Source of the DNA: Victivallaceae bacterium
GTDB lineage: Bacteria > Verrucomicrobiota > Lentisphaeria > Victivallales > Victivallaceae
Assembly: GCA_028691615.1 (NCBI GenBank)
Contig: JAQUYX010000011.1
Coordinates: 1-36,028, forward strand
Reading direction: 5' to 3'
DNA: 36,028 nucleotides
A model generated the notes under the pieces. It saw only the letters and a program-made list of their open reading frames with translations. It was not told the DNA's origin and did not search any database. A program made the position numbers and the translations under genes. Shown one piece after another: positions 14,965 to 22,652 of this stretch (position 1 is its first letter; each line of letters starts with the position of its first letter).

Positions 14965-15717
14965 TCAGAAGTAGAAATGAAACCGTTCAATGGTGTATTC
15001 CAACGGGGACGGCAGACGGGAGGCATGCGGAAGCCAGCACAGCGCCAGAAGCACCAGCAAGGTTCCGGCCACACAGATGCGCCGGAGTTTGTTCCGGTTG
15101 TCCGCGTGAAAAGGAAAGCGGCTGTTGAAAATCCACAGCAGTGCCGCGGTTGCCACACTTTCCACAAGCGCCTCGATAAAACTGCATCCAAGCATGACGC
15201 TCATGATCGACGCCGCCCGGAAATACTTCTCTAACGCCATTTCCATCGACAGCATCCCCGCGGACAGCATAACCGAGAAGAAGGCCGCCGCGCCGGACGC
15301 GATATAGTCGTTGAATTTGAGCTTGCGCATGAGCTGATCGCGAATGGCTCCGCCGACTCCGACGCCCAGCACCGCAATGTTGAAGGTGTTCAGCCCCAGC
15401 ATCACCGTGCCGCCTTCGCCAAAGCAGAACGCCTGCACCATCAGCACCAGCGCCATTGAAAGGATTCCGCCGGGAATGCCCAGCATGGCCGCGGCGAAAA
15501 CGCCGCCAAGCAGATGCCCGGAAACGTGCATTCCGAGGGGAAACGGAAAGGCCTGCAGTGCGAAGATGACGCAGGAGATAACCAGAAACCGGACCACCCC
15601 GGACGCAGAAATTTTTTCCTGTAGAAGATATTTAACGGAAACCTGCGCTGCGAACACGGAGAACACCAAGGAAATCCAAGGGACCAGTGAATTGAGCAAA
15701 TCGTTGGGAACGTGCAT
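14965..15717 (-). CDS. CbiM-like substrate-binding membrane subunit of a cobalt/nickel ECF transporter
   Basis: 250-residue membrane protein of about seven helices. The N-terminus MHVPND corresponds to the MHIPDG start of CbiM/NikM, whose Met1 and His2 bind the metal, and HVSGHLLGGVFAAAMLGIPGG ... QAFCFGEGG ... LNTFNIAVLG follows the family pattern for the rest of the metal site. AAGGAGG lies eight bases before the ATG at 15717, which excludes the longer upstream extension. The partner subunits (CbiN, CbiQ, CbiO) are not in the window. A promoter is present at 15746-15774. The specificity, cobalt versus nickel, cannot be fixed from sequence; the corrinoid activator downstream favours cobalt. 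Confidence 0.85.
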   Translation of the reverse strand: MHVPNDLLNSLVPWISLVFSVFAAQVSVKYLLQEKISASGVVRFLVISCVIFALQAFPFPLGMHVSGHLLGGVFAAAMLGIPGGILSMALVLMVQAFCFGEGGTVMLGLNTFNIAVLGVGVGGAIRDQLMRKLKFNDYIASGAAAFFSVMLSAGMLSMEMALEKYFRAASIMSVMLGCSFIEALVESVATAALLWIFNSRFPFHADNRNKLRRICVAGTLLVLLALCWLPHASRLPSPLEYTIERFHFYF

Positions 15718-15745
15718 GATGACTTCCTCCTTAAATCTGGTTTCT

Positions 15746-15774
15746 AATATAGCATATCCGAATGAAAAATACAA
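15746..15774 (-). promoter_or_regulatory. sigma-70-type promoter for the cbiM-trmL direction
   Basis: Minus strand TTGTAT (15774-15769), 17-bp spacer, TATATT (15751-15746). The leader is only about 20 nt, so there is no room for a cobalamin riboswitch. Confidence 0.65.
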
Positions 15775-15795
15775 ATTTTTTCCCCGCCGCCGCGT

Positions 15796-15824
15796 TTGTA
15801 AATCCCCACTGGACGAGATATATT
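15796..15824 (+). promoter_or_regulatory. sigma-70-type promoter for the secreted protein/ECF sigma operon
   Basis: TTGTAA (15796-15801), 17-bp spacer, TATATT (15819-15824). The leader to the ATG at 15941 is about 110 nt and contains a hairpin, GTGTCCG (15900-15906) with CGGACAC (15914-15920). Confidence 0.6.
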
Positions 15825-15940
15825 GAGAAGATAAAAACTCTTTCGGGCGGCACCGCAACTTTCTCCTGCGACGTGGCGGCCGGTTTCCCGTGAATTCGCG
15901 TGTCCGGGGCAAGCGGACACTCAACCAAACGGATGCAAAA

Positions 15941-17248
15941 ATGAAAAGTTTTCGATCGATTCAGTGCGCATTGCTCCTGATCGGGACGACGCTCTGCGTT
16001 TCCCGCGTCGCCGCCATCGAATGCAAGGTGCTCGCCACCGACAGCGTCAACATCAACGACCAGTGTTCGCATATCCCGTCGAACCGGCCGCCGACGATCC
16101 ATGCGCTCACTCGAGCGGAAACCTTGCGCAACTTCAGCATTGTGGTGTTTCTGCGCAAACCTGTCATTCGCGACGGCAAAACCAACCTCAAGGTCAAATT
16201 CGAGGTGCGCAATCCGATCGGCAAAAAGGTCTTCGAAAGCAAGCAGCCTCTGACCGGCTGGGACGGGTCTTGGGCGGACCCCGAACTCTCGATGCTCTCG
16301 TTGTCCCGGCTCAATGTCCGTTTTGAACCGACCGAGCCGACCGGCCGCTACACTTATACGGCCACGGTCATCGACCACTTTGACAAGGATGCCTCCGTCA
16401 CCGACAGCGTTGGGGTGGTTCACGAGGAACCCGCGCCCGACGACGCGCTGCTCGACCGACAGGCTTTGGACCGTTACATCATGAACTACTACGCCATATC
16501 CAATCCGGCCAAACTTTGCGCGGCATTCCGCAGTTATCTGCCGTTGGTCGGCGAACTGCGCGCCAAGCGCAAGGGGCAGTACAATCCGTTGCCGGTGACG
16601 GCATTTTTCAGTTTTGTGCTGGAGCGCAACGAGGGGTTGCATGACCAATTCATCCGCCTTTATCCGAAGCTCGACCGGACCGGACAGGATCTGGCCGTGC
16701 TGGTGCTGCGTGGCGCCGGCGCTTCGGCGCTCAACCGCGCCGCGTTGCTCGACAAGGAACTGGCGGCGAAAATCGCGGGAAGCAAACTGCCGCCGCTGCG
16801 CTTCGCCAAGGTGGAGCATCCGGTGCAGATGGATCTTCTCTGGAGCGAATTTTTTGCGAACGGAACCTATGAGCCGCTGCGCAAAATCGTCGCCGCGCTC
16901 GATATGGAGAGCGAGGTGCTCTCGCCCGAGGAGTACAAGAAGCTCAAAAATCCCGGCGATCTGGAGCGGAAACGGCTGCTGGCCTATTGCAACGAGCGGG
17001 CTGCGGTATGGTCGCTCTTTGCCAACGCCAAACGCGACCGGCTGGTGTTCTTCTATTTGGAGGGCATGCTGCAATCGGGCGAGTTGAGCAAGAAGCGCTC
17101 GGGGCTGGTCGCGCTCATTCTGAAGCAGGCCGTCGAAGCGCGGAAGAAGGCCGCGGAGGCCAAGAAGGCTGCGGCAACCTCAGGACGTGCGAAGGCGGAG
17201 GCGACCGTTTTGGAAAAAGAGAAAAAAACTCATCCCAAAGCACAATAA
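15941..17248 (+). CDS. secreted protein of unknown function, first gene of the ECF sigma cluster
   Basis: 435 residues, family not recognised. The ATG at 15941 is preferred over an in-frame ATG at 15890 because it starts directly on a signal peptide (MKSFRSIQCALLLIGTTLCVSRVAA), probably cleaved after VAA. Residues about 25-160 look beta-rich, like an Ig-type or carbohydrate-binding domain (LKVKFEVRNPIGKKVFES, TGRYTYTATVIDHF). Residues about 165-400 look mostly helical, and the C-terminus is a Lys/Ala/Glu-rich helix. The ribosome binding site is weak. It precedes the sigma factor gene by 47 bp, so it is likely co-transcribed and may be the envelope component monitored or produced by that system (inference). 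Confidence 0.8.
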   Translation: MKSFRSIQCALLLIGTTLCVSRVAAIECKVLATDSVNINDQCSHIPSNRPPTIHALTRAETLRNFSIVVFLRKPVIRDGKTNLKVKFEVRNPIGKKVFESKQPLTGWDGSWADPELSMLSLSRLNVRFEPTEPTGRYTYTATVIDHFDKDASVTDSVGVVHEEPAPDDALLDRQALDRYIMNYYAISNPAKLCAAFRSYLPLVGELRAKRKGQYNPLPVTAFFSFVLERNEGLHDQFIRLYPKLDRTGQDLAVLVLRGAGASALNRAALLDKELAAKIAGSKLPPLRFAKVEHPVQMDLLWSEFFANGTYEPLRKIVAALDMESEVLSPEEYKKLKNPGDLERKRLLAYCNERAAVWSLFANAKRDRLVFFYLEGMLQSGELSKKRSGLVALILKQAVEARKKAAEAKKAAATSGRAKAEATVLEKEKKTHPKAQ

Positions 17249-17295
17249 ATTGATCCTTCCATCCGTTTCATATCCCGGAAACACTTGAGAGAGAG

Positions 17296-17913
17296 ATGTC
17301 AGAAATGTCGACAAGAAAGTCAATCGTCGAAACCGTTGAGCCGGAGGATGACGATCTTGTGGCGCGGTATCTCGGCGGCGAAGAGAGTGCGTTTGCGGTT
17401 CTCTACGAACGTTACAAGAGCCGGATTTACAGTTATCTTGGCGGCGTACTGGGTTCTTCGCACCGGTCGGAGTGCGACGATGTGTTTCAGCAGAGCTGGA
17501 TGAAGGTGATTGACAAGCTTCCGGAGTACCGCCCCGAAGGGTATTTTTCCGCATGGCTCTATCGGATCGCCCGCAATCAGGCGATCGATCTGATGAGGCG
17601 GCGCGGCAGAGTGGTTTTGCAGGTCAATCTGGACGATGACGACCAGTTTCTTCAGCTCTCCGCGCCGGAGAGCACCGCGCCCGCGGCGGATCTGGAGCTT
17701 GGCGAGGTCGGCGAGGCCATTCAAATGGCGCTTGACCAGCTGACTCCGGAACTGCGGGAGGTGTTTGAATTGCGGCGCAACGAAGTGTCGTTCAAGGAGA
17801 TCGCGCAGATTCAGCATTGTTCGCTTAATACCGCGCTGGGTCGGATGCGTTACGCGCTTGCGCAGCTGAAAAACAAGCTGGCGGCTTATGACAATGGAGG
17901 GTTGAGACCATGA
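17296..17913 (+). CDS. ECF (sigma-70 family, RpoE-like) RNA polymerase sigma factor
   Basis: 205-residue extracytoplasmic-function sigma factor. Sigma region 2 runs from about residue 22 to 100 (FAVLYERYKSRIYSYLGG ... DDVFQQSWMKVID ... FSAWLYRIARNQAIDLMRRR), an acidic linker follows, and sigma region 4 runs from about 145 to 200 (LTPELREVFELRRNEVSFKEIAQIQHCSLNTALGRMRYAL). There are two possible starts nine bases apart (17296 and 17305), with GAGAGAGAG before them. Its stop overlaps the start of the next gene by four bases (ATGA), which is characteristic of a sigma/anti-sigma pair. Confidence 0.93.
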   Translation: MSEMSTRKSIVETVEPEDDDLVARYLGGEESAFAVLYERYKSRIYSYLGGVLGSSHRSECDDVFQQSWMKVIDKLPEYRPEGYFSAWLYRIARNQAIDLMRRRGRVVLQVNLDDDDQFLQLSAPESTAPAADLELGEVGEAIQMALDQLTPELREVFELRRNEVSFKEIAQIQHCSLNTALGRMRYALAQLKNKLAAYDNGGLRP

Positions 17914-18320
17914 AAAAGCAGGAAACGGCGATGCTGACCGAACCGGAAGAGCAATTTTTTCGGACGCTTTGCAGTGAAAAAAATATGTCCGCGCCGAAAA
18001 TCAGCGGTGCATTGGACGCGTCGATTCTGGCATACAGTCATTCGGCCTGCCGGAAACGGCGCGGCGGAAGTGTTCGCCGGTGGTTTGAGTGGAGTTTTGC
18101 GGCGGTTGCGGCGTTTGCGGTGATCGCCGGAACGGTTTGGATGCTGCCGGACGAGGCGCCCGCGGTGCCGAAAACGCAGGCAATTGCCGCGGCAGCTGGT
18201 CACAAAAACCGGACGGTCGGGAACTATCAGGCGATGTGGGATTGGTCCGCCGCCGAAGAAGAGGCCTATGAATTGGGAATGTCCATTGAGGTCAATTCCG
18301 CGGTTCTGGCCTGCAATTGA
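17910..18320 (+). CDS. single-pass membrane protein, candidate anti-sigma factor
   Basis: 136 residues. The N-terminal about 55 residues are cytoplasmic by charge (ending CRKRRGGSVRRWFEW), one transmembrane helix follows (about 59-77, FAAVAAFAVIAGTVWML), and the rest would be periplasmic. This is the layout of a membrane-bound anti-sigma factor, and the gene overlaps the ECF sigma gene by four bases. No zinc-binding HxxxCxxC anti-sigma motif is present, so it is not a ZAS-type protein and the call depends on position and topology. Confidence 0.7.
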   Translation: MKKQETAMLTEPEEQFFRTLCSEKNMSAPKISGALDASILAYSHSACRKRRGGSVRRWFEWSFAAVAAFAVIAGTVWMLPDEAPAVPKTQAIAAAAGHKNRTVGNYQAMWDWSAAEEEAYELGMSIEVNSAVLACN

Positions 18321-18342
18321 AGAAGGGAAAGGTGGGTACGGC

Positions 18343-18945
18343 ATGAAGGCACGGAATTTTTATCAGGCGCTGTGGATCGGGTTGTTCTTGCTGGCGGGGA
18401 GCGTACCGGTCGCAGGGATAGCCGGAGAGTGCGGTCCCCGGCGAGGGGGTGTCGCGTCGTCCGATGCGGAAGGAATGTTGCCGCCGCCGCCGCCCCCCCC
18501 GGACGGACGCAGGATGACTCCGCCGCGCTGGCTCAAGCTGACCGCGGAGGAGGAAAAGACCTTCAAGGAGCTTTCCAAGAGCAATCCGGCGGCGTTTCAT
18601 AAGCTTGTCAGGGCGCGCGCCGATCGGATGCGCCGCGAGGAACGCGCCCGCAGAGATGTCGAATGGAACAAAGCGCGTGCGATTGCCGCGATGCCCGATG
18701 GAGCGGACAAAGGAGCGAAAATCGCGGAATTGCGTTCGGAGATGCATGCCGAGTTTGTTCGTCGCACTCAGGATGGCCGTTCCCGTCTGGAGGAGCTCAA
18801 GAAGCGTCTGATCCAGCTCGAAAAGATTCAGAAGGAGCGCGAGGAGAACACCGACAAGGCGGTGGATGCCGCGTTGACCCGGCTGCTGGAGAAAGCCGCC
18901 GCGCCGAATGCCCCAAAATCCCCGGCTCGCCCCCCGAAAAAATAA
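18343..18945 (+). CDS. periplasmic helical protein, CpxP/Spy or metal-sensor-like
   Basis: 200 residues. A signal peptide is visible (MKARNFYQALWIGLFLLAGSVPVAGIAGE); the ATG at 18343 is chosen because it starts that peptide and has AAAGG upstream. A Pro-rich stretch (PPPPPPPDGRRMTPPRW) follows, then a long highly charged helix (about 75-185) rich in Arg, Lys and Glu, with a Lys/Pro tail. The pattern resembles periplasmic stress chaperones of the CpxP/Spy kind or heavy-metal sensors often found beside ECF sigma genes, but the defining LTxxQ motif is only approximated by LTAEEEKTFKEL. Third gene of the presumed envelope-stress unit. Confidence 0.7.
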   Translation: MKARNFYQALWIGLFLLAGSVPVAGIAGECGPRRGGVASSDAEGMLPPPPPPPDGRRMTPPRWLKLTAEEEKTFKELSKSNPAAFHKLVRARADRMRREERARRDVEWNKARAIAAMPDGADKGAKIAELRSEMHAEFVRRTQDGRSRLEELKKRLIQLEKIQKEREENTDKAVDAALTRLLEKAAAPNAPKSPARPPKK

Positions 18946-19000
18946 GAACGGCGTGTTTTGCGCCGCACGTGATTTGCATTCGCGTCTTCCGGGATTGCGA

Positions 19001-19023
19001 AAAAGGCCGGAACCGGCGCTTTT
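19001..19023. terminator. weak hairpin after the ECF cluster
   Basis: GCCG (19006-19009) and CGGC (19014-19017) with a GAAC loop, flanked by AAAA on the left and CTTTT on the right. It could terminate transcription in both directions, but the stem is short. Confidence 0.3.
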
Positions 19024-19027
19024 GCAT

Positions 19028-19055
19028 TTGAAAAACGTCTCCGGGACGGTATATT
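19028..19055 (+). promoter_or_regulatory. sigma-70-type promoter for the lipoprotein/yicC unit
   Basis: TTGAAA (19028-19033), 16-bp spacer, TATATT (19050-19055). The -10 lies inside the palindrome CGGTATATTACCG (19047-19059), a plausible operator. Confidence 0.55.
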
Positions 19056-19106
19056 ACCGACAGAAAACATTTATGGTCGGCAAGCATCCACCGAGGGGGA
19101 AGATCA

Positions 19107-19988
19107 ATGGGGAAGCGGCGGGGAGTTTTTTGTGTCCGCATGACGGTGGCCGCAGCAGTGGTTGCGCTCGTCGTGGCGTCGGGTTGCCGGAGCGACAAAA
19201 TACGGCAGGACGAGGCGGTGACGCGCGCCAGAGAGTATTTGTTGGACAATGCTCCGGAATTGGACGAGACCGAGGTGGCGTTCGTCCGGTATAACAAACC
19301 GGCTCTTTACAGTTCCGCTCTGGTCGGAGCGGATACCCCCGACGAATCCACAAAGCTTTCCGATCAATGGCTGCAAATTTGCATCACCTGGCAGATTCCC
19401 GGCAGAAAAGAACTCTACATGGTCTACGGCGCAAGTTCCGGAAGCATGACTTCGTGGCGTCCTTACCGTTTGATTCGCAAGGAATTTCAGAACACCGCCG
19501 CGGAGCGCAACGGACGCATCGCCACCGCGCGAAGCTATGTCCGGGACAATCTCTTCGGCGCGCTTTCCGCAGCCGGATTCAACCGTGTGCGGTTCCATGA
19601 TCCCGAAGAGGCCGTGAGCGCCATGAAACTTGACGGCGTGCCGGAGGAACAGCTGCTTCTCTTCTGGGCGCTGCCGGACGAAGCGGACCGCTATGCGGTG
19701 GTGGCATTGATTCCGCTGGCGGGCAAAGCCCGGTACAAAGCGGTCTTTGGCGGCGTTCTCAGCCGTGCCGAGCTGGACGAGGAGATCGCGGCGAAACCCT
19801 CCGCTCCCGCAACTGCCCCGGCAACTGCCCCTGCGGCTGCTCCCGCAACTGCCCCTGCGGCTGCTCTCGCAACTGCTCCGGCAACTGCCCCTGCGGCTGC
19901 CCCGGATTCGCTTGCTCCGGAGCAGGGCAATTCCCTGTCGGAAGGGAAGTTGGAATCTCTTGAGAAGACGGAGAAAAATACAAAATGA
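19107..19988 (+). CDS. lipoprotein of unknown function with an Ala/Pro/Thr-repeat tail
   Basis: 293 residues. The signal peptide ends in VVASGC (lipid-modified Cys27). Residues about 30-225 are a mixed alpha/beta domain that I do not recognise (DEAVTRAREYLLDNAP, LYMVYGASSGSMTSWRPYRL). The C-terminus from about 230 to 265 is a low-complexity tail of ATAP and ATAPAAAP units encoded by DNA repeats (19809-19904), probably an extended linker in the periplasm or cell surface. The start at 19107 has GAGGGG just upstream. It overlaps yicC by four bases (ATGA), so the two are translated together although they look unrelated in function. Confidence 0.8.
   Translation: MGKRRGVFCVRMTVAAAVVALVVASGCRSDKIRQDEAVTRAREYLLDNAPELDETEVAFVRYNKPALYSSALVGADTPDESTKLSDQWLQICITWQIPGRKELYMVYGASSGSMTSWRPYRLIRKEFQNTAAERNGRIATARSYVRDNLFGALSAAGFNRVRFHDPEEAVSAMKLDGVPEEQLLLFWALPDEADRYAVVALIPLAGKARYKAVFGGVLSRAELDEEIAAKPSAPATAPATAPAAAPATAPAAALATAPATAPAAAPDSLAPEQGNSLSEGKLESLEKTEKNTK
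19809..19904. repeat. in-gene tandem repeat coding for ATAP/ATAPAAAP units
   Basis: Units of 12 and 24 nt follow each other in the order 12-24-24-12-24, each beginning GCAACTGC. The 24-nt units code for ATAPAAAP (or a Leu variant) and the 12-nt units for ATAP. All lengths are multiples of three, so copy-number change would keep the frame. Confidence 0.8.
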
Positions 19989-20869
19989 TGAAGAGTATGA
20001 CCGGTTTCGGCCGCGGGGAAGCGTCGTTTTCCGGCGGGAAAATGATTGTTGAACTTTCGTCGGTGAACCGCAAACAATTTGAACTGCGCACGAATCTTCC
20101 GCGCGAATTGATCGCATGCGAGAATTTTTTGCGCAAAGAGATCAATGCGAAAATCACCCGTGGCTCGGTTGCCCTCCGGGTCGTGCGCAGCGCCGCGGAG
20201 TCCACGGCGGCGGCCGCCTCGCGGATCGATCATGCGCTTCTGGACGCGCTGATTGACGAATGTCGCCGGCATGACCCGAATGCCGATGTGCCGTTGGCCG
20301 CGCTGCTGGCAGTGCCCGGCGTGGTGCTTCCGGCCAGCAATGATGCCGACGCGGAGATTTCCGGGGCGGAAGAGGCGGCGCTGGACGCCGCGTTGCGCGG
20401 CGCATTGGAGAATTTCGAGGCGATGCGTTGTGCCGAAGGGGAAAATCTCCTGCGGGACACGGCCATGCGCCTTGCCCGTCTGGAAGCGCTGGTCGAGACG
20501 ATCCGTCCGGCTGCGGCATCGATCAAGGCGGCGCTGCGGACGAAACTGATGGAATCGATGAAGGCGGAATTCGGCGGCATGGTCGATTGCGCAGACGAGC
20601 GGCTGCTCAAGGAAATCCTGTTTTACACGGACAAGGCGGACGTCACCGAGGAGTTGACCCGGTTGGGCAGTCATTTTGCTCAGTTTCACGCTTTTCTCAA
20701 GGCCGAGGCGGTTCAGCCGGGACGGAGCTTGGATTTTCTGATTCAGGAGATGTTCCGCGAGATTACAACGCTGGGCAACAAGGCCGGAAGCGTCGCGATC
20801 TCCCCCCGGGTGGTCGAATTCAAGGCGGAGCTGGAGAAACTGCGCGAACAGATTCAGAACGTCGAGTAA
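19985..20869 (+). CDS. yicC: YicC-family endoribonuclease
   Basis: 294-residue protein of the YicC/YloC family, whose members are endoribonucleases linked to RNA decay and growth-phase survival. The signature N-terminus MKSMTGFGRGE, the VELSSVNRKQFEL block and the C-terminal DFLIQEMFREITTLGNKAGSVAISPRVVEFKAELEKLREQIQNVE are all present, and length is normal. The ATG at 19985 overlaps the lipoprotein stop; an ATG one codon on (19988) is equally possible. It is followed within 41 bp by cysE. Confidence 0.95.
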   Translation: MMKSMTGFGRGEASFSGGKMIVELSSVNRKQFELRTNLPRELIACENFLRKEINAKITRGSVALRVVRSAAESTAAAASRIDHALLDALIDECRRHDPNADVPLAALLAVPGVVLPASNDADAEISGAEEAALDAALRGALENFEAMRCAEGENLLRDTAMRLARLEALVETIRPAAASIKAALRTKLMESMKAEFGGMVDCADERLLKEILFYTDKADVTEELTRLGSHFAQFHAFLKAEAVQPGRSLDFLIQEMFREITTLGNKAGSVAISPRVVEFKAELEKLREQIQNVE

Positions 20870-20910
20870 TGCGAGAAGCGTTGGTTGCAAAAAATGAGGA
20901 ATTGCTGGTT

Positions 20911-21858
20911 ATGACCGAATCGAAGAAATGTTGCGCTCCGCACGATGCGCTCGACGCCGACGCGCTTCAGACGGTTGCGGAAGAGTTGGAGGCCACGTTT
21001 CAGGACGGGGTCGCCGCCGGAAGAATGGCCGGGTTGCTTCTGCCCTCCTCGCGGGAGGTGATGGAGCTGGCGGACATGCTGTTCGATGTGATTTTCCCGG
21101 GGTATCTGGCCTCTGCGGAGCAGGAACACGGCAAGGCCAAAGAGGCTTTGACCGCGCGGCTGAAAGAGTTGAACCACAGTCTTTACGGAATTTTGCTGCG
21201 CGCCTGCCGGGTGGGGCACGAGGCCAAGGAGTGCGGAGAGTGCAAGATCGTCGAAATCAGTCTGCGCGCGGCGGGAATTCTGATCGGAGAACTTCCGGCG
21301 ATTCGCGAGGCGATGAAGCTCTCGGTCAAGGCCGCTTACGCGGGCGATCCGGCGGCGAAGAGTTTCGACGAGATCGTGCTGAGCTATCCCTGCATCCGGG
21401 CGATTCTGGTGCAGCGCTGCGCGCATGTGCTTTACCGGGAGGGAATCCCGTTCATTCCCCGGATGCTGACCGAATATGTGCACAGTCTGACCGGCATCGA
21501 CATTCATCCCGGTGCGGAGCTGGGCGAAGGGGTTTTCATCGATCATGGAACCGGTGTGGTCATCGGGGAAACCGCCAGACTCGGAAACAATGTTCGCATC
21601 TATCAGGGGGTGACGCTCGGCGCGCTGTCGTTCCCGAAAAACGCCTGCGGAATGCTCATCAAGGGGCAGAAACGCCACCCGACCATCGAGGATGACGTGG
21701 TCATTTATGCCGGGGCGACCATTCTCGGCGACATCACCATCGGGGCGCGTTCGGTCGTCGGCGGCAACGTGTGGCTGACCGAGAGTCTGCCCGCGGGAAC
21801 CAAGATCACCGCCCGGATGCCGGAAAACGTGTTCCGGTACGCGTCGGAGGTGCGCTGA
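20911..21858 (+). CDS. cysE: serine O-acetyltransferase
   Basis: 315-residue enzyme that acetylates L-serine with acetyl-CoA, the first step of cysteine synthesis. The N-terminal about 170 residues are helical (long form, as in many PVC and Bacteroidetes enzymes). The C-terminal left-handed beta-helix has the active-site segment GIDIHPGAELGEGVFIDHGTGVVIGETA and GVTLGALSF. Final residues (TKITARMPENVFRYASEVR) lack the usual Ile terminus that docks into cysteine synthase. The ATG at 20911 has GAGGA upstream; an in-frame ATG at 20869 overlapping the yicC stop would add 14 residues without a binding site. yggS follows one base after the stop. Confidence 0.93.
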   Translation: MTESKKCCAPHDALDADALQTVAEELEATFQDGVAAGRMAGLLLPSSREVMELADMLFDVIFPGYLASAEQEHGKAKEALTARLKELNHSLYGILLRACRVGHEAKECGECKIVEISLRAAGILIGELPAIREAMKLSVKAAYAGDPAAKSFDEIVLSYPCIRAILVQRCAHVLYREGIPFIPRMLTEYVHSLTGIDIHPGAELGEGVFIDHGTGVVIGETARLGNNVRIYQGVTLGALSFPKNACGMLIKGQKRHPTIEDDVVIYAGATILGDITIGARSVVGGNVWLTESLPAGTKITARMPENVFRYASEVR

Positions 21859-21859
21859 T

Positions 21860-22636
21860 ATGGCCGATTTGATTGCCAACTACAAGGCCGTTCGCGCCTC
21901 CGCCGCGCTCTGCGCGATCGCTTCCGGCCGCGCGCCGGAGGAGGTCAAGGTGCTCGCCGTGAGCAAAACGTTCCCCGCCGCGGACATTCAGAGGCTTTAC
22001 GATGCACAAAACGTCCGGGAGTTCGCCGAGAGCAAGGCGCAGGAACTCGAGGAGAAGGCCAAAACTCTTCCCGATGACATCGTCTGGCATTTCATCGGCC
22101 ATCTTCAGGGCAACAAGGTGCGCAAGGTCGTCCGGATCGCCCGGGTCATTCATTCGGTCGATTCCGAAGAGCTGATCGAACGGCTCGACCGCATTGCGGG
22201 GGAAGAGCGGAAACACCTGAAGATTCTGCTGGAGGTCAATCTCTCCGGCGAGGAAAATAAGAGCGGCGCCTATCCCGAAGAGATCATCCGCCTGACGGCG
22301 ACGTGCGTTCAGTCGAAGAATCTGGAGTTGATCGGGTTGATGACCATGGCGCCGGAGGACGCAAACGAGGAGCGGCTTGGCGTGATTTTCGGGACGCTCT
22401 CGGATTTGAAAACGGAATTGAACCGGCTTTTTGAACTGCATCTGACCGAGCTCTCCATGGGGATGAGCGGGGATTACAAGGTCGCCATTGCCCGCGGCGC
22501 GACGATCGTTCGGATCGGATCGCGGATTTTCGGCGAGCGCGATTACGGGGAGCAAGCGGATTCCGCCCAGTCCACGCGTCACCCGTGCGACGGGGATTGC
22601 CATTCCTGCGGAACTTGCGGCGGAATTCGGGAATAA
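21860..22636 (+). CDS. YggS-family pyridoxal-phosphate homeostasis protein with a Cys-rich tail
   Basis: 258 residues, a PLP-binding protein of the alanine-racemase-like fold that controls cellular PLP. The PLP lysine is in VLAVSKTFP, and HFIGHLQGNKVRKV, LIGLMTMAP, LSMGMSGDYKVAIARGATIVRIGSRIFG are the conserved blocks. The family normally ends about here (GxRIFGxRxY). This protein continues for about 25 residues with HPCDGDCHSCGTCGG, a C-x3-C-x2-C-x2-C cluster suited to metal or iron-sulfur binding. The neighbour cysE is one base upstream. Confidence 0.92.
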   Translation: MADLIANYKAVRASAALCAIASGRAPEEVKVLAVSKTFPAADIQRLYDAQNVREFAESKAQELEEKAKTLPDDIVWHFIGHLQGNKVRKVVRIARVIHSVDSEELIERLDRIAGEERKHLKILLEVNLSGEENKSGAYPEEIIRLTATCVQSKNLELIGLMTMAPEDANEERLGVIFGTLSDLKTELNRLFELHLTELSMGMSGDYKVAIARGATIVRIGSRIFGERDYGEQADSAQSTRHPCDGDCHSCGTCGGIRE

Positions 22637-22652
22637 AAAGGAATTTTTCACA

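Noticed and set aside
15718-15780. Cobalamin riboswitch before cbiM
   Set aside because: The leader between the predicted start and the ATG is only about 20 nt and no B12-box-like sequence was seen.
18975-18995. Possible further copy of the repeat (shares CGCGTCTTCCGG with the left module)
   Set aside because: Only 12 bases match and neither inverted end is present. Probably chance in a similar base composition.
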